DNA of 64,000 bases. Source: Chryseobacterium sp. c4a (GTDB lineage: Bacteria; Bacteroidota; Bacteroidia; Flavobacteriales; Weeksellaceae). The stretch covers positions 1 to 64,000 of the forward strand of contig NZ_WXVU01000011.1 of the NCBI RefSeq assembly GCF_009900745.1, given 5' to 3'. This document shows, piece after piece, positions 53,430 to 62,239 of this stretch. The notes under the pieces were generated by a model. The model was not told the DNA's origin. It did not search any database and saw nothing but the letters and a program-made list of their open reading frames with translations. Each line of letters starts with the position of its first letter. Position 1 is the first letter of the stretch. The translations under genes and the position numbers were made by a program.

Positions 53430-54602
53430 ATGAAAAAGCACTCTCAAACAATGAGAATTAAATATTTGCCAATACTATATATATTTATATTTCAACCTCT
53501 TATTGGACAAAACTATGAGCAATTAATTTTAGAAGCTCAAAATAACATTCAAAAAAAAGATTATTGTAAAGCTCTTGCCAGCTATAATTTAGCTTTAAAA
53601 ACCCCTGAAGGAGTAAGTGAAAAGAATCCTTACACATTTTATTATGCTGCTATAAGTGCCAGCCATTGCAATGACAACAACCAATCTATCCTATGGTTAT
53701 CAGAAGCTCAGAAAAAAGGATTGGGTAATAAGCCAGGGGAAATAAACCATATCGAAAAAGACAGTGCTTTCGAAAAATTACATGAACTAAAAGAATGGAA
53801 TGAAATCATTGGGAAAATGAAAGAAAGCATAATTGAAAAACAGGCGATAGAAGATAAACTGAATAAGGAGTGGAATCAATCGATCCAAGAAAACGCTTTA
53901 AAGCTAATGGATAAGAAAGGTCTCACTACCGGTTCCGGATATGCATTGTTTTTCACACAGGTAAAAGATTTAAAAGTTCCCTACCTAGTTTTCATCCCTC
54001 AAAAATTTGATTTTCAAAAGCCCTCAAAAATGATCGTGTATCTTCATGGCGGTATTGTAAGTACAGACCGATTTAATCATGATCAGTACCAGCTGCAGCA
54101 AGAACCTATTTTCTCAATAGCAGACACGCTCAATACAATTGTTGTCTATCCTTTGGGCAAGAAAGATTTCGGCTGGGTTAATCAACAGGAAGCGTTTGAT
54201 AATATTTTCACAATTATTAATAATGTTAAAAAGAATTTTAAGATTGATGAGAAGAACATATTCTTAGGCGGAATGTCTAATGGTGGTAATGCTACATTTT
54301 ATTTTGCCACACAAAAACCCAATATATTTAAAGGCTTTTTCGCCATCTCTGCCAACCCGCATGCTTTTCCAAGGAAAATAGAATTTAAAAATTTGGCTCA
54401 AGGGAAAAAATTTATAACATTAAACTGTCAGGATGATAGTGTTTATAATTTTAAGGAGGTTGAAAAGGTATATTTAGATAATAAAGGTTTAGCTAAAGAC
54501 TGGACATTTCGTTCTCTTCCGGAAGGTGAGCATGGCTTTATTTATAACCCCGAAAATGGGAAAGATCTTTTGGGAGAAGTTGTTAAAAGTCTTATAGAAT
54601 AG
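53430..54602 (+). CDS. Secreted TPR plus alpha/beta-hydrolase (esterase) protein
   Basis: 390 aa. A signal peptide (IKYLPILYIFIFQPLIGQ) is followed by a short TPR-like region (NNIQKKDYCKALASYNLALK). Then an esterase domain: IVYLHGGIVSTDRFNHDQYQ (oxyanion), nucleophile Ser in LGGMSNGGNATFYF, Asp in NCQDDSVYN and His in PEGEHGFIY. It starts 235 bp from, and divergent to, the six-precursor run, and is convergent with lanM. It may hydrolyse peptide esters or be unrelated; position is the only link. Confidence 0.85.
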   Translation: MKKHSQTMRIKYLPILYIFIFQPLIGQNYEQLILEAQNNIQKKDYCKALASYNLALKTPEGVSEKNPYTFYYAAISASHCNDNNQSILWLSEAQKKGLGNKPGEINHIEKDSAFEKLHELKEWNEIIGKMKESIIEKQAIEDKLNKEWNQSIQENALKLMDKKGLTTGSGYALFFTQVKDLKVPYLVFIPQKFDFQKPSKMIVYLHGGIVSTDRFNHDQYQLQQEPIFSIADTLNTIVVYPLGKKDFGWVNQQEAFDNIFTIINNVKKNFKIDEKNIFLGGMSNGGNATFYFATQKPNIFKGFFAISANPHAFPRKIEFKNLAQGKKFITLNCQDDSVYNFKEVEKVYLDNKGLAKDWTFRSLPEGEHGFIYNPENGKDLLGEVVKSLIE

Positions 54603-54641
54603 AAAAAGACTCCACTTTTTAAAAAGTGGAGTCTTTTTTTT
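54603..54641. terminator. Bidirectional terminator between esterase and lanM
   Basis: AAAAAGACTCCACTTTT and AAAAGTGGAGTCTTTTT form a 17-bp stem with a short loop; T-rich on both strands. Confidence 0.9.
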
Positions 54642-54679
54642 AATATCGATACGTAATCTCTATTGTAAGCTTTAAAAGT

Positions 54680-57442
54680 TTAATTACATTCAAATGTAAG
54701 TATAGAATTTTTGATCTCTTTATTAAAAAACAGTAACTGATATCCATATCCGGAAACTCCATTGAAAAGCCCAGGAATGATGAGTCCTCTATTATTTTTA
54801 ATAAAAGATAAGCTATTAAATGAATTGAGATGGCTTTCTATTTCGCTTAATAGTTTGGTATCCTTAATATGATCAGAAAAACGAACGAGAAGTTCAGAGT
54901 TCCCAAATTTCCCAAAAATCAATGAATCATTTCCTTTGAAACCATTTTTATAGGTAGATTCAACACAGTTTTGCAAATCGGTTTTTAAAATATTTAAAAA
55001 GTCTTCCGATTGAAATATATTGGATTCTATTAATTCCAAACGAACCAATCCTATTCCAGGGGCACCATGCGACCATCCAAAAGTAGAATACTTTAGTTCT
55101 TCAGAAACAAAACTTCTGTTGTCTGCCCAATTATTATGTTTTGTGCTATATAGGGTATTTTCAAACAATACAGCCTGTTGAATGATATTTTTACATTCAG
55201 CATCTTCAAATAATTTAAAGTATCTTAAAAGTGACAAAATGATACCAGAAGACCCATGGGCTACTCCACATAATGGCTGATGATGGAATTCTGAAAGCCA
55301 GTGTATCCCTTCCGGGGTTACAACAGCAGAAGAAATCATTTGATTATAGGTAAAATGGATCAACTGATTTACAGCTGAGTCATTCTTTATTTTTTTGAGT
55401 TCAATTAAAGCAATTAATAATCCTGCCCTTCCATAAATAACTCCATTATTTTGAGATTTTTCAATATTATTCATTAAATCGGAAGATTCAATACAGCGTA
55501 AAGCTTCATTGATGTATTGATCGTCATTATAGATCCTATACATTCTTGATAGAAAATATATTGCCCCGCCCATTCCTGCCATTCCTATATATTCAGAGCT
55601 GCATAATTGTTGAACGTTATCTTTATAAAGACGGGATATCGTTTCGCTTATATAAGAGTTTTTGAATATTTTATTTGCTTCGGCTAAGAATAATATGTCT
55701 CCAAACATCCCATTAATTAGATCACGATGAGTATATTCCAGATTATACTGATTGGCTTCTTTATAAGATTCCTGAAGAGTAAAGTAAGTACTGCTCTCGC
55801 CTACTAAGTTTTTGAAATGATCATATATTAAATTGATATTCTCTGAAACATATCTTTTGGAAAATATCTTCGTAGAATTCTGAGATGTATTCTGAGCAAA
55901 ACTATATCTGATTAGTAATAACTGCTGCTCTAAATCTCTTTTTGAGATCTTATTGTACAACTTATAGTGAAGAGCATCTAACGGACTTTTTTCAAAAAAC
56001 TGATCCTGGCTTAATCCACTGGTGTTTTCCAGAGTTGTGGATTTAACATTGCAATAATAATAAGGAATATCATTATTATACAGGTCTGCTACTTCCGAAT
56101 CTAACAAATTATTAAATCCAAAATAAGGTTCTTCCAATTGTTGCATAAATGAAATTCTATCTTCCTGATCCGTTAATAAAATAGGAGATAAAGATTCATA
56201 CAATACATGAGAATAGAGGTAGGTATTTCGGAGTAAAAAACGGATAGGATAATCTGCTGAGTCTGTATCAAAAAATGCTATTAATTCATCTTTATTCTCC
56301 ATTAAGAAGAGATATGATTTTTTAAAACCGGCTAGTATTTCATCAATATAATCATTAGCATTCTCCTGCCCATCAAGTTGAAAATTATTGGGTTTAACCA
56401 ATATATTTTTTCCTTCAATTGCTGTTATTTCTCCATTTTCAATACTTATAGCTTCTCTTTCTATTGGAGAGTCTTGGGTGATATCCGCATTGAGATTTAA
56501 CCCACTAAAATCTACCTGCTGATTTCCTACTTTAATCTTTTTAGGCAAAAGTCCTATAGAAAGTACATTATGCTCATTTCTTCGGGTATTAACAATAGGA
56601 TACAAAAGGGATTCACAGTCTATGAGCACCAAACCTTCTGTGTCATTAACAATTATATTTTCGTAATGAAAATCTGTACCATTAAGGAAGTACAAAAGAC
56701 AAATTGTATGTCCTATTTCTTCAAATAAATAAGCTTTTTGGGTGTCCTGATTGGAAGACTTAATAAATTCTGTCCATGAATATTTTTTTCTGTATAAAGT
56801 CTTAGGTAAATAGATATTGGTACCACAAGAATTATTATAATAGGTAAGAAAATTAGAAAAGCATACTTCAAGAGCTAAGTCTCTGGGTTTAAAAATAATA
56901 GGAGACTCATTATTTATTTTCAGTAAGCTGGTGCTTTTATTTTTATTATGATTGTCACCCAATCCGATCCTTATATATTCAATATCAGAATTTTGGACAT
57001 TGAACATTGCCTTAATTTCGTCGAAATCGTTTATATAGTTAGAAATAATATCATTAAGATTCTCAACAAAATAATTAATATTTTCAAAAACCAATCTAAA
57101 AAGCTCCGGATATTCTTCGAGTACATATTTTCTATACTCTACGGATAAAAGTTCTTTTTCAAATTCTAATAATTTTTCTTCGCCGGATTCTTTATTGAGC
57201 TCTTCTTCAAAAACTCTATACTCAACTACTAGTGCCCTTTCAGAGATTTCTATGATGGTATCATATAGGGAATTAAAAGATAATGTTATTGCTTTTTCAG
57301 ATATAAAACCTTCTGCAATTAAAATTTTTTGTTGGGCTGCCTCTAACCAATCTGAAAATAAATTTAAAAACAAGGTCTTTTTATAATTCTTATTTGTAAT
57401 AAGGGTTCTTTTTTTTACGATGAAAAGTGAATTATATTCCAT
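54680..57442 (-). CDS. lanM: LanM-type class II lanthipeptide synthetase with a LanC domain lacking all zinc ligands
   Basis: 920 aa. N-terminal DUF4135 dehydratase: L-G162-D163-N-H165 (GD-x-H), IIFKPRDLALEVCF with K185, YSWTEFIKSS, L-N-G-T-D257-F-H259-Y-E261-N262, D275-C-E277 and L-R405-N-T407; these match the Ser/Thr phosphorylation and elimination motifs. C-terminal LanC-like barrel (about 560-915): GMFGDILFLAEA, GMAGMGGAIYFLSRM, CGVAHGSSGIILSLL. The zinc site is lost: WC-H-G is W790-S791-H-G, and C-H-G is I842-F843-G. Cyclase activity is therefore unlikely; the dehydratase may be active. Confidence 0.85.
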   Translation of the reverse strand: MEYNSLFIVKKRTLITNKNYKKTLFLNLFSDWLEAAQQKILIAEGFISEKAITLSFNSLYDTIIEISERALVVEYRVFEEELNKESGEEKLLEFEKELLSVEYRKYVLEEYPELFRLVFENINYFVENLNDIISNYINDFDEIKAMFNVQNSDIEYIRIGLGDNHNKNKSTSLLKINNESPIIFKPRDLALEVCFSNFLTYYNNSCGTNIYLPKTLYRKKYSWTEFIKSSNQDTQKAYLFEEIGHTICLLYFLNGTDFHYENIIVNDTEGLVLIDCESLLYPIVNTRRNEHNVLSIGLLPKKIKVGNQQVDFSGLNLNADITQDSPIEREAISIENGEITAIEGKNILVKPNNFQLDGQENANDYIDEILAGFKKSYLFLMENKDELIAFFDTDSADYPIRFLLRNTYLYSHVLYESLSPILLTDQEDRISFMQQLEEPYFGFNNLLDSEVADLYNNDIPYYYCNVKSTTLENTSGLSQDQFFEKSPLDALHYKLYNKISKRDLEQQLLLIRYSFAQNTSQNSTKIFSKRYVSENINLIYDHFKNLVGESSTYFTLQESYKEANQYNLEYTHRDLINGMFGDILFLAEANKIFKNSYISETISRLYKDNVQQLCSSEYIGMAGMGGAIYFLSRMYRIYNDDQYINEALRCIESSDLMNNIEKSQNNGVIYGRAGLLIALIELKKIKNDSAVNQLIHFTYNQMISSAVVTPEGIHWLSEFHHQPLCGVAHGSSGIILSLLRYFKLFEDAECKNIIQQAVLFENTLYSTKHNNWADNRSFVSEELKYSTFGWSHGAPGIGLVRLELIESNIFQSEDFLNILKTDLQNCVESTYKNGFKGNDSLIFGKFGNSELLVRFSDHIKDTKLLSEIESHLNSFNSLSFIKNNRGLIIPGLFNGVSGYGYQLLFFNKEIKNSILTFECN

Positions 57443-57545
57443 ATAGGTGATAATAAGTGAAAAACTTTTATAAGTTTATCTAAAATTTGAAAAAGCTGCT
57501 ATGATGTTTTAATTGTAATTTCTGATGACTACCTGGCTACAATAG

Positions 57546-57584
57546 CAAAGGGCTATTCTCAATAAATTAGAGAATAGCCCTTTG
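57546..57584 (-). terminator. Strong stem-loop between the Cys-rich precursor and lanM
   Basis: AAAGGGCTATTCTC (57547-57560) pairs with GAGAATAGCCCTTT (57570-57583), a perfect 14-bp stem with a 9-nt loop. U-tract is short, so partial read-through into lanM on the minus strand is likely. Confidence 0.75.
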
Positions 57585-57601
57585 TTAATTATGCCTGATA
57601 A

Positions 57602-57802
57602 TTAAAAAGGCCAAGGCCAGCAGCTGCTACCGTCTGGTCTACACTCTCCACTGATCGTATAGAAATGGCCACACTTATTAGATATTGTAATCTCTGCAGA
57701 TTCTTCGATTGCTGCTACACCTCCTTTCACTTTATTCAACAAATCCTTGTTTAAGTTAGGAAGTTTTGAAAATTTCTCAAATTTTGTTTTCTTGGTTTTC
57801 AT
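57602..57802 (-). CDS. RiPP precursor 7, Cys-containing, next to lanM
   Basis: 66 aa. Leader MKTKKTKFEKFSKLPNLNKD LLNKVKGG, then VAAIEESAEIT and a core with three Cys (SNKCGHF, GECRPDG, SSCWPWPF). The segment after GG (VAAIEESAEIT) matches precursor 1 (LQQMEESFDIT). It lacks the nine-residue units. It looks like a lanthipeptide substrate with Thr/Ser before Cys, yet the adjacent LanM lacks zinc ligands. Confidence 0.8.
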   Translation of the reverse strand: MKTKKTKFEKFSKLPNLNKDLLNKVKGGVAAIEESAEITISNKCGHFYTISGECRPDGSSCWPWPF

Positions 57803-57852
57803 AAATAAATTTTGGTATTAAACTTTTTTAAATATAATAAATATATCAATTC

Positions 57853-58362
57853 CTAAATTATTTTTGTTTCATAAAATTTCAAAATTAACGCAACTATCAG
57901 AGAAACAGCTATAATAATCACATTAATTCTCCCTTTTTGGGGATTAAAAAACAAAGATTTTAACAAATCAACCACTTTATCCCTATCAAATACCAATAGT
58001 AAAATTATCAATATCTGGTAGTAAATCGCAGATGACAATGCGACAATATGAAATACATAGTCCTGAATAATAATATTGACGAGTATCGTTGTTAAAAGTA
58101 AACAGCCTAAAACCCTTGTTCTATTAAATAATATCAGCAGCGCTCCTGTCACTTCAAAAAAGCCAATAATAATAGGATATAATTTTGAATAGCCGTAAAA
58201 AGCCCACATAAGCTGCTGGCCGGATAACTTGCCGATCACCTGTGTATTTTCAACACTTCCAAATTGAAATGGTTTACTTAGCCCATAGATAAGCATAGAG
58301 ATAGACACTATAAAAATAGAAGTCCAGTAAATAAAATCTTTTAATGTTGTTTTATTAAGCAT
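57853..58362 (-). CDS. DoxX/MauE-like membrane protein
   Basis: 169 aa with four to five membrane helices: FIYWTSIFIVSISMLIYGLS, YSKLYPIIIGFFEVTGALLI, LGCLLLTTILVNIIIQDYVF and ALSSAIYYQILIILLLVF. The G-x-x-E-x-x-G-A-L-L segment is typical of DoxX-type proteins, and the N-terminal GLSKP also fits. It lies 50 bp upstream of precursor 7 on the same strand. A redox role is possible; family members are varied. Confidence 0.7.
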   Translation of the reverse strand: MLNKTTLKDFIYWTSIFIVSISMLIYGLSKPFQFGSVENTQVIGKLSGQQLMWAFYGYSKLYPIIIGFFEVTGALLILFNRTRVLGCLLLTTILVNIIIQDYVFHIVALSSAIYYQILIILLLVFDRDKVVDLLKSLFFNPQKGRINVIIIAVSLIVALILKFYETKII

Positions 58363-58664
58363 TGTTCTGGTTGAATTAGTTTTTTTCTATATAAAGTGAT
58401 TTTTCAAAAGAAAGTCAAATATAATCGGAAAAACCATTACTTAGATCAAATACTCAAAAATTATCATGTAAGAGCTGGGAATAAAGGCAGCACTTCTTCC
58501 GAGAGTTCTTCCATTCTAACGATTGTTGGCTTGCAGTAAATTTGCCAAAAAAAGGTTGCCAAAAGGGTAAAACAATACTTTCGATTCCTAATGCAATATT
58601 TTTGTAATTCCAGCAAAGTGAGACCAATACTAGAAACGTCTATTAGCCAAGATATTTTTTAAAA
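58363..58664. other. Intergenic region at the RiPP locus edge
   Basis: About 300 bp, AT-rich, with runs such as cgagagttcttccattc. I see no gene, strong hairpin or full -7 box. Confidence 0.5.
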
Positions 58665-60464
58665 TCAATTTCCAAAATTCACGAAATGGGGTACTTCCGT
58701 TGCAAAGCTATTCATTGGCAGAAGATTATTTCTATTGCTGTTAAAATCAAAAACAGAATTATTATCAAATGGAACCCGAGGATAATACGTGAAAGAAATC
58801 TGGATTCTGTTGAATACCAAAAATGGATTATTAATTAAAACACCCACCCCTATTTTAGTATTTGCATGGGTGCTTAATAGCTTTTGATCAGGCATACCCA
58901 GCCAGCCCACAGCCATTGTTAAATAAGGACTGAAATGAAAGTTTTTCCATGTTTTATGGATGAACATTTGAAGCTGATATCTTAAAACCAATTTTTTGGT
59001 TCCGATATAATCTGCATTATATACAGGAAACTCATCCGGAGAAGAAAGAGTAATACGATCTTTATAAGAATAATTATGCTGCGGATTTCCTAATGCCACT
59101 GTTGGAGAAAAGAAATGTCTTACTTTGGCAAATTTCCAATCCATGAGATTCGTAAAATACGTTCCATCTATACGAAATGATTCTTTGTTTTGATTATCTT
59201 CATTAAAAAACCTTCCAAACTGTGCTTTTAAAGTAAAGTATCCCAATCTTGTAAAGCTCCCGTAAGATGCAGAAACTCCCACATAAGGATTCACTTCTTT
59301 GTTTCTTGATAAGCCACCTGCAATAAGACTCAGTGAATTTCCGTAAGCAATATCCTCCGGCAAATCATATTGGAAAATATTTTTCTGAACGGAAAAGCGT
59401 CTGTTTATAAGCCCAACGGACACCAAAAAGCTGTTGTAGGAGCTAAAATATTTATACTGATCGATCCCTGGGCTGTCCTTATACTGATAGTTCTGAAAAC
59501 GTCCTATCACGGCAATATTACTGGTCACTTTTTCACCAGAATCTGATGCAACAGGTATTTGATACCCACCCCATAAATCCTGACTGTACACCTTGATCTG
59601 AACTTCCGGAAAAGCTGTATCTGTTTCTAAAGGAAGAAGTACATTACGCTTAAAATATTCAAAAGTAAAACCACCCGCCCATTTGGTCAAAGGAGAGAAA
59701 AAGTCTCGTCTCACATTGAAATTGATTCTTTCATTTCTTAAAAAATCTCTTTCGCCAAGGATTTGAGCACTGATATAAGATCCAAAAAGATTGTGTGTGG
59801 TATAGCTTCCTAAGAGGTAGTCCTGCTTTTCTTTGGAATCATTTCTATAAAGGAAATCAAGGGTATGCCCTAATCCTAAAACATTTTCCTCAGTCACTCC
59901 CAAACCGATTTTACTTCCGGAATAACTCACTCTCGGCTTCAGACTCCAGGAATCCAGGACTTTTACTACGACATCGATAGAATCTTTACTGGAAGTATCG
60001 TCCGAAACACTGATATTAACCCTATTGACAAAAGGCATGGTTCTCAGCAAACGTTCAGATTCGTAAAGTTTCTGAGCGTTATATTCTTCTCCTTCCTTAA
60101 AAAGCAAATAATTATTAACGATGGAAGTTCTGGTGGTGGAGTGAAGATGATCTGTAAACCAATCGTACCACTTCAGTTTTTCTTTCTGGTCTTTTGAATC
60201 ATATCCAAAAGGGTCAATTGTTTCTATTCTTACATTCCTAATGTATCTTTTATTGTAAGCTTCCTGCGGTAATTTTTCAATTCTGGACTTCACTGAAGTA
60301 GAATCTGCTTCTCTACGGAATATGAAACGATGAAGAAATTTGGTGACTTTTCTTTTATCTGAAAATTCTTCTATCTTATAATAAAGCGAGTCTTTCTTCT
60401 CTTGTGCATTTAAAAAGAAAAAACCACTTAAAAGGAAAATTAAAGTTACAATCGATCTAGTCAT
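58665..60464 (-). CDS. Outer-membrane beta-barrel protein with a POTRA-like domain (Omp85/BamA-related)
   Basis: 599 aa. Signal MTRSIVTLIFLLSGFFFLNA Q. A POTRA-like segment (about 75-165) has RYIRNVRIETIDPFGY, EGEEYNAQKLYESERLLRTM and PFVNRVNISVSDD. The barrel (about 175-599) has VKVLDSWSLKPRVSYSGSKI GLGVTEENVLGLGHTLDFLY, as in Omp85 relatives. It ends PHFVNFGN. Probably an assembly or transport protein for outer-membrane components. Single gene. Confidence 0.85.
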   Translation of the reverse strand: MTRSIVTLIFLLSGFFFLNAQEKKDSLYYKIEEFSDKRKVTKFLHRFIFRREADSTSVKSRIEKLPQEAYNKRYIRNVRIETIDPFGYDSKDQKEKLKWYDWFTDHLHSTTRTSIVNNYLLFKEGEEYNAQKLYESERLLRTMPFVNRVNISVSDDTSSKDSIDVVVKVLDSWSLKPRVSYSGSKIGLGVTEENVLGLGHTLDFLYRNDSKEKQDYLLGSYTTHNLFGSYISAQILGERDFLRNERINFNVRRDFFSPLTKWAGGFTFEYFKRNVLLPLETDTAFPEVQIKVYSQDLWGGYQIPVASDSGEKVTSNIAVIGRFQNYQYKDSPGIDQYKYFSSYNSFLVSVGLINRRFSVQKNIFQYDLPEDIAYGNSLSLIAGGLSRNKEVNPYVGVSASYGSFTRLGYFTLKAQFGRFFNEDNQNKESFRIDGTYFTNLMDWKFAKVRHFFSPTVALGNPQHNYSYKDRITLSSPDEFPVYNADYIGTKKLVLRYQLQMFIHKTWKNFHFSPYLTMAVGWLGMPDQKLLSTHANTKIGVGVLINNPFLVFNRIQISFTYYPRVPFDNNSVFDFNSNRNNLLPMNSFATEVPHFVNFGN

Positions 60465-60591
60465 TTGCCGTCAAAATTCAATACAATTATTTCAAGAATC
60501 TAAAAATCAAAATACAGTGAAATAAGAAAATATCTTATAAATATACTACTTTTGAATGAAATTTGGTTATATAATACACTAAATACCATCC

Positions 60592-61290
60592 CTAACAAAT
60601 CAAAAGCAACCGATATTCTCCTTCATTTTCAACAGGTGCTCGGTGAACACAAGGCAGAACCTGCTGTGTCGGGTGATCTACTGCCAGTCGCCAAAGATGT
60701 CCTATTCCCAGATTCGTAGGGGTTGCATCGGGTTTGGGCTGATAATGTAAATCGAAAAAACAATCTTTCAAAAAGGTTTCAAATTCCTCTTCTGGGCCAT
60801 CATGCAGTTCTTTAAGCTTTTCCCGGATTTCAGGCACCTCTATCTTTTGCATAGCCTGATTATTGGGCAGTATATCACTCGCAGCTCCAAAGTAAGTGCA
60901 TAAAAAAGTATCGGTTCCAATGGGTGAACGATCCACATGATATGAATATACATCGGTTGAAATGAAATCGAATTCTACATCCCGCTCATAGTTTTTAAGT
61001 AGATTAAGAGAAGGTGAAGCACCGAAATCCGTGAGTAATTGTAAATCATTTAAGATAATTTCCCTGGCAACATTTCCCTTTTCTGATAAGTGTAATGCCA
61101 AAAGATCCTCAGCAGAAACTTCTGTAATATTCTCCTCAAGGGTAAGCTTGGAAACAATTTCTTCAAAATCTCCTTCTAAATTCCTGTACCAGCACATGGC
61201 ATTGATATCGCCCTGAAAATGAGTATTTACAAGTTCAGAGAATGTAGAAACCATTCCTATTTGAGAATTGTCAGAAAATATATCATTCAT
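60592..61290 (-). CDS. DUF1826-like protein
   Basis: 232 aa. Pattern STDVYSYHVDRSPIGTDTFL, CTYFGAASDILPNNQAMQKI, and HLWRLAVDHPTQQVLPCVHR APVENEGEYRLLLI, which resemble DUF1826 (H-x-D-R-x-P, CTY-x-G, and C-terminal H-R). This family is often near zinc-responsive genes in other bacteria. No such link is visible here. Function unknown. Confidence 0.7.
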   Translation of the reverse strand: MNDIFSDNSQIGMVSTFSELVNTHFQGDINAMCWYRNLEGDFEEIVSKLTLEENITEVSAEDLLALHLSEKGNVAREIILNDLQLLTDFGASPSLNLLKNYERDVEFDFISTDVYSYHVDRSPIGTDTFLCTYFGAASDILPNNQAMQKIEVPEIREKLKELHDGPEEEFETFLKDCFFDLHYQPKPDATPTNLGIGHLWRLAVDHPTQQVLPCVHRAPVENEGEYRLLLIC

Positions 61291-61400
61291 ATCTTAGAAT
61301 AAATGTCTTTGTCATTGTTCTCTGCAAAAATAAGGAATCGCTTTTATTATAACTCTAATCCGCCAGAAACAAAACTGACTTCATCTAACTTAAAAATCCT

Positions 61401-61985
61401 TCACAAAAAATGTTTAGGTTTCTTGCCCTGTGCCGCGTGTTCTGCAATTTCAGTAATCCGCTTATTTCGGGTTTCCGGTCGTTTGGCAAGAACGATCCAT
61501 TGGAGCATCATTTTTTTCATCGACTTGCTTAATCCCCAGAAATACTCTTCTGAACCTGTATACTCTTTAAAAGCTTCATTCAGATCTTCCGGAATGATCA
61601 GATCTTCTACTGTATCAAGGATTGCCCATGACCCATTTTCCTTAGCCAATCTGATGCATTCATACCCAGCTTCTGCCATTAATTTATCATCAATGAGCCG
61701 CTGCACTTTTTCTTTATTGATCCTAGACCATGTACTCTTCGGTTTGCGTTGACTGAATAATTGTTTGAAAGAGTTTTCATTAATGGTTTTTCTCGTGCTG
61801 TCAATCCAGCCAAAACAAAGCGCTTCGTCCACCAGTTCACTCCATTCCACTACAGGTAATCCTGATCTTTTGGTATTACAGATAACCCATACTGATGGAT
61901 GAGATTGGTGAAATTCCGCCAGCCATTTCCGCCACTCTGCTTTTGTATTGATATAAATCTCCTTTCTTTTATGGGTTGCTTCCAT
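61401..61985 (-). CDS. YdeI/OmpD-associated family protein
   Basis: From the ATG at 61985 (MEATHKRKEIYINTKAEWRK) the product is 194 aa; an upstream ATG at 62057 would add 24 unlikely residues. Family marks: WVICNTKRSGLPVVEWSELV DEALCFGWIDSTRKTINE, then QLFSQRKPKSTWSRINKEKV QRLI and a C-terminal helix with R-x-x-x-I-x-E-x-A. Some members confer resistance to antimicrobial peptides. Confidence 0.9.
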   Translation of the reverse strand: MEATHKRKEIYINTKAEWRKWLAEFHQSHPSVWVICNTKRSGLPVVEWSELVDEALCFGWIDSTRKTINENSFKQLFSQRKPKSTWSRINKEKVQRLIDDKLMAEAGYECIRLAKENGSWAILDTVEDLIIPEDLNEAFKEYTGSEEYFWGLSKSMKKMMLQWIVLAKRPETRNKRITEIAEHAAQGKKPKHFL

Positions 61986-62239
61986 CGTCGTTTTGTTTGG
62001 AATTAATGTAACATTATTATACACGAAAATACAGAATATCTGATATTTATCCCACATGATTACATGGTCATCCTCTCGCCTTTCATCTCAACAGTTTTTC
62101 TCCTTTTCCGTAAAAAATCCTTTATTTAATTTATTCTATTGTAAAAAATTATTAAACCCATATCAATTATGTTTAAATATTTGCTATTTAACATAAAATT
62201 ATTCTGATTTATTATTAAGTTTGTTCTCGATCTTATCTT

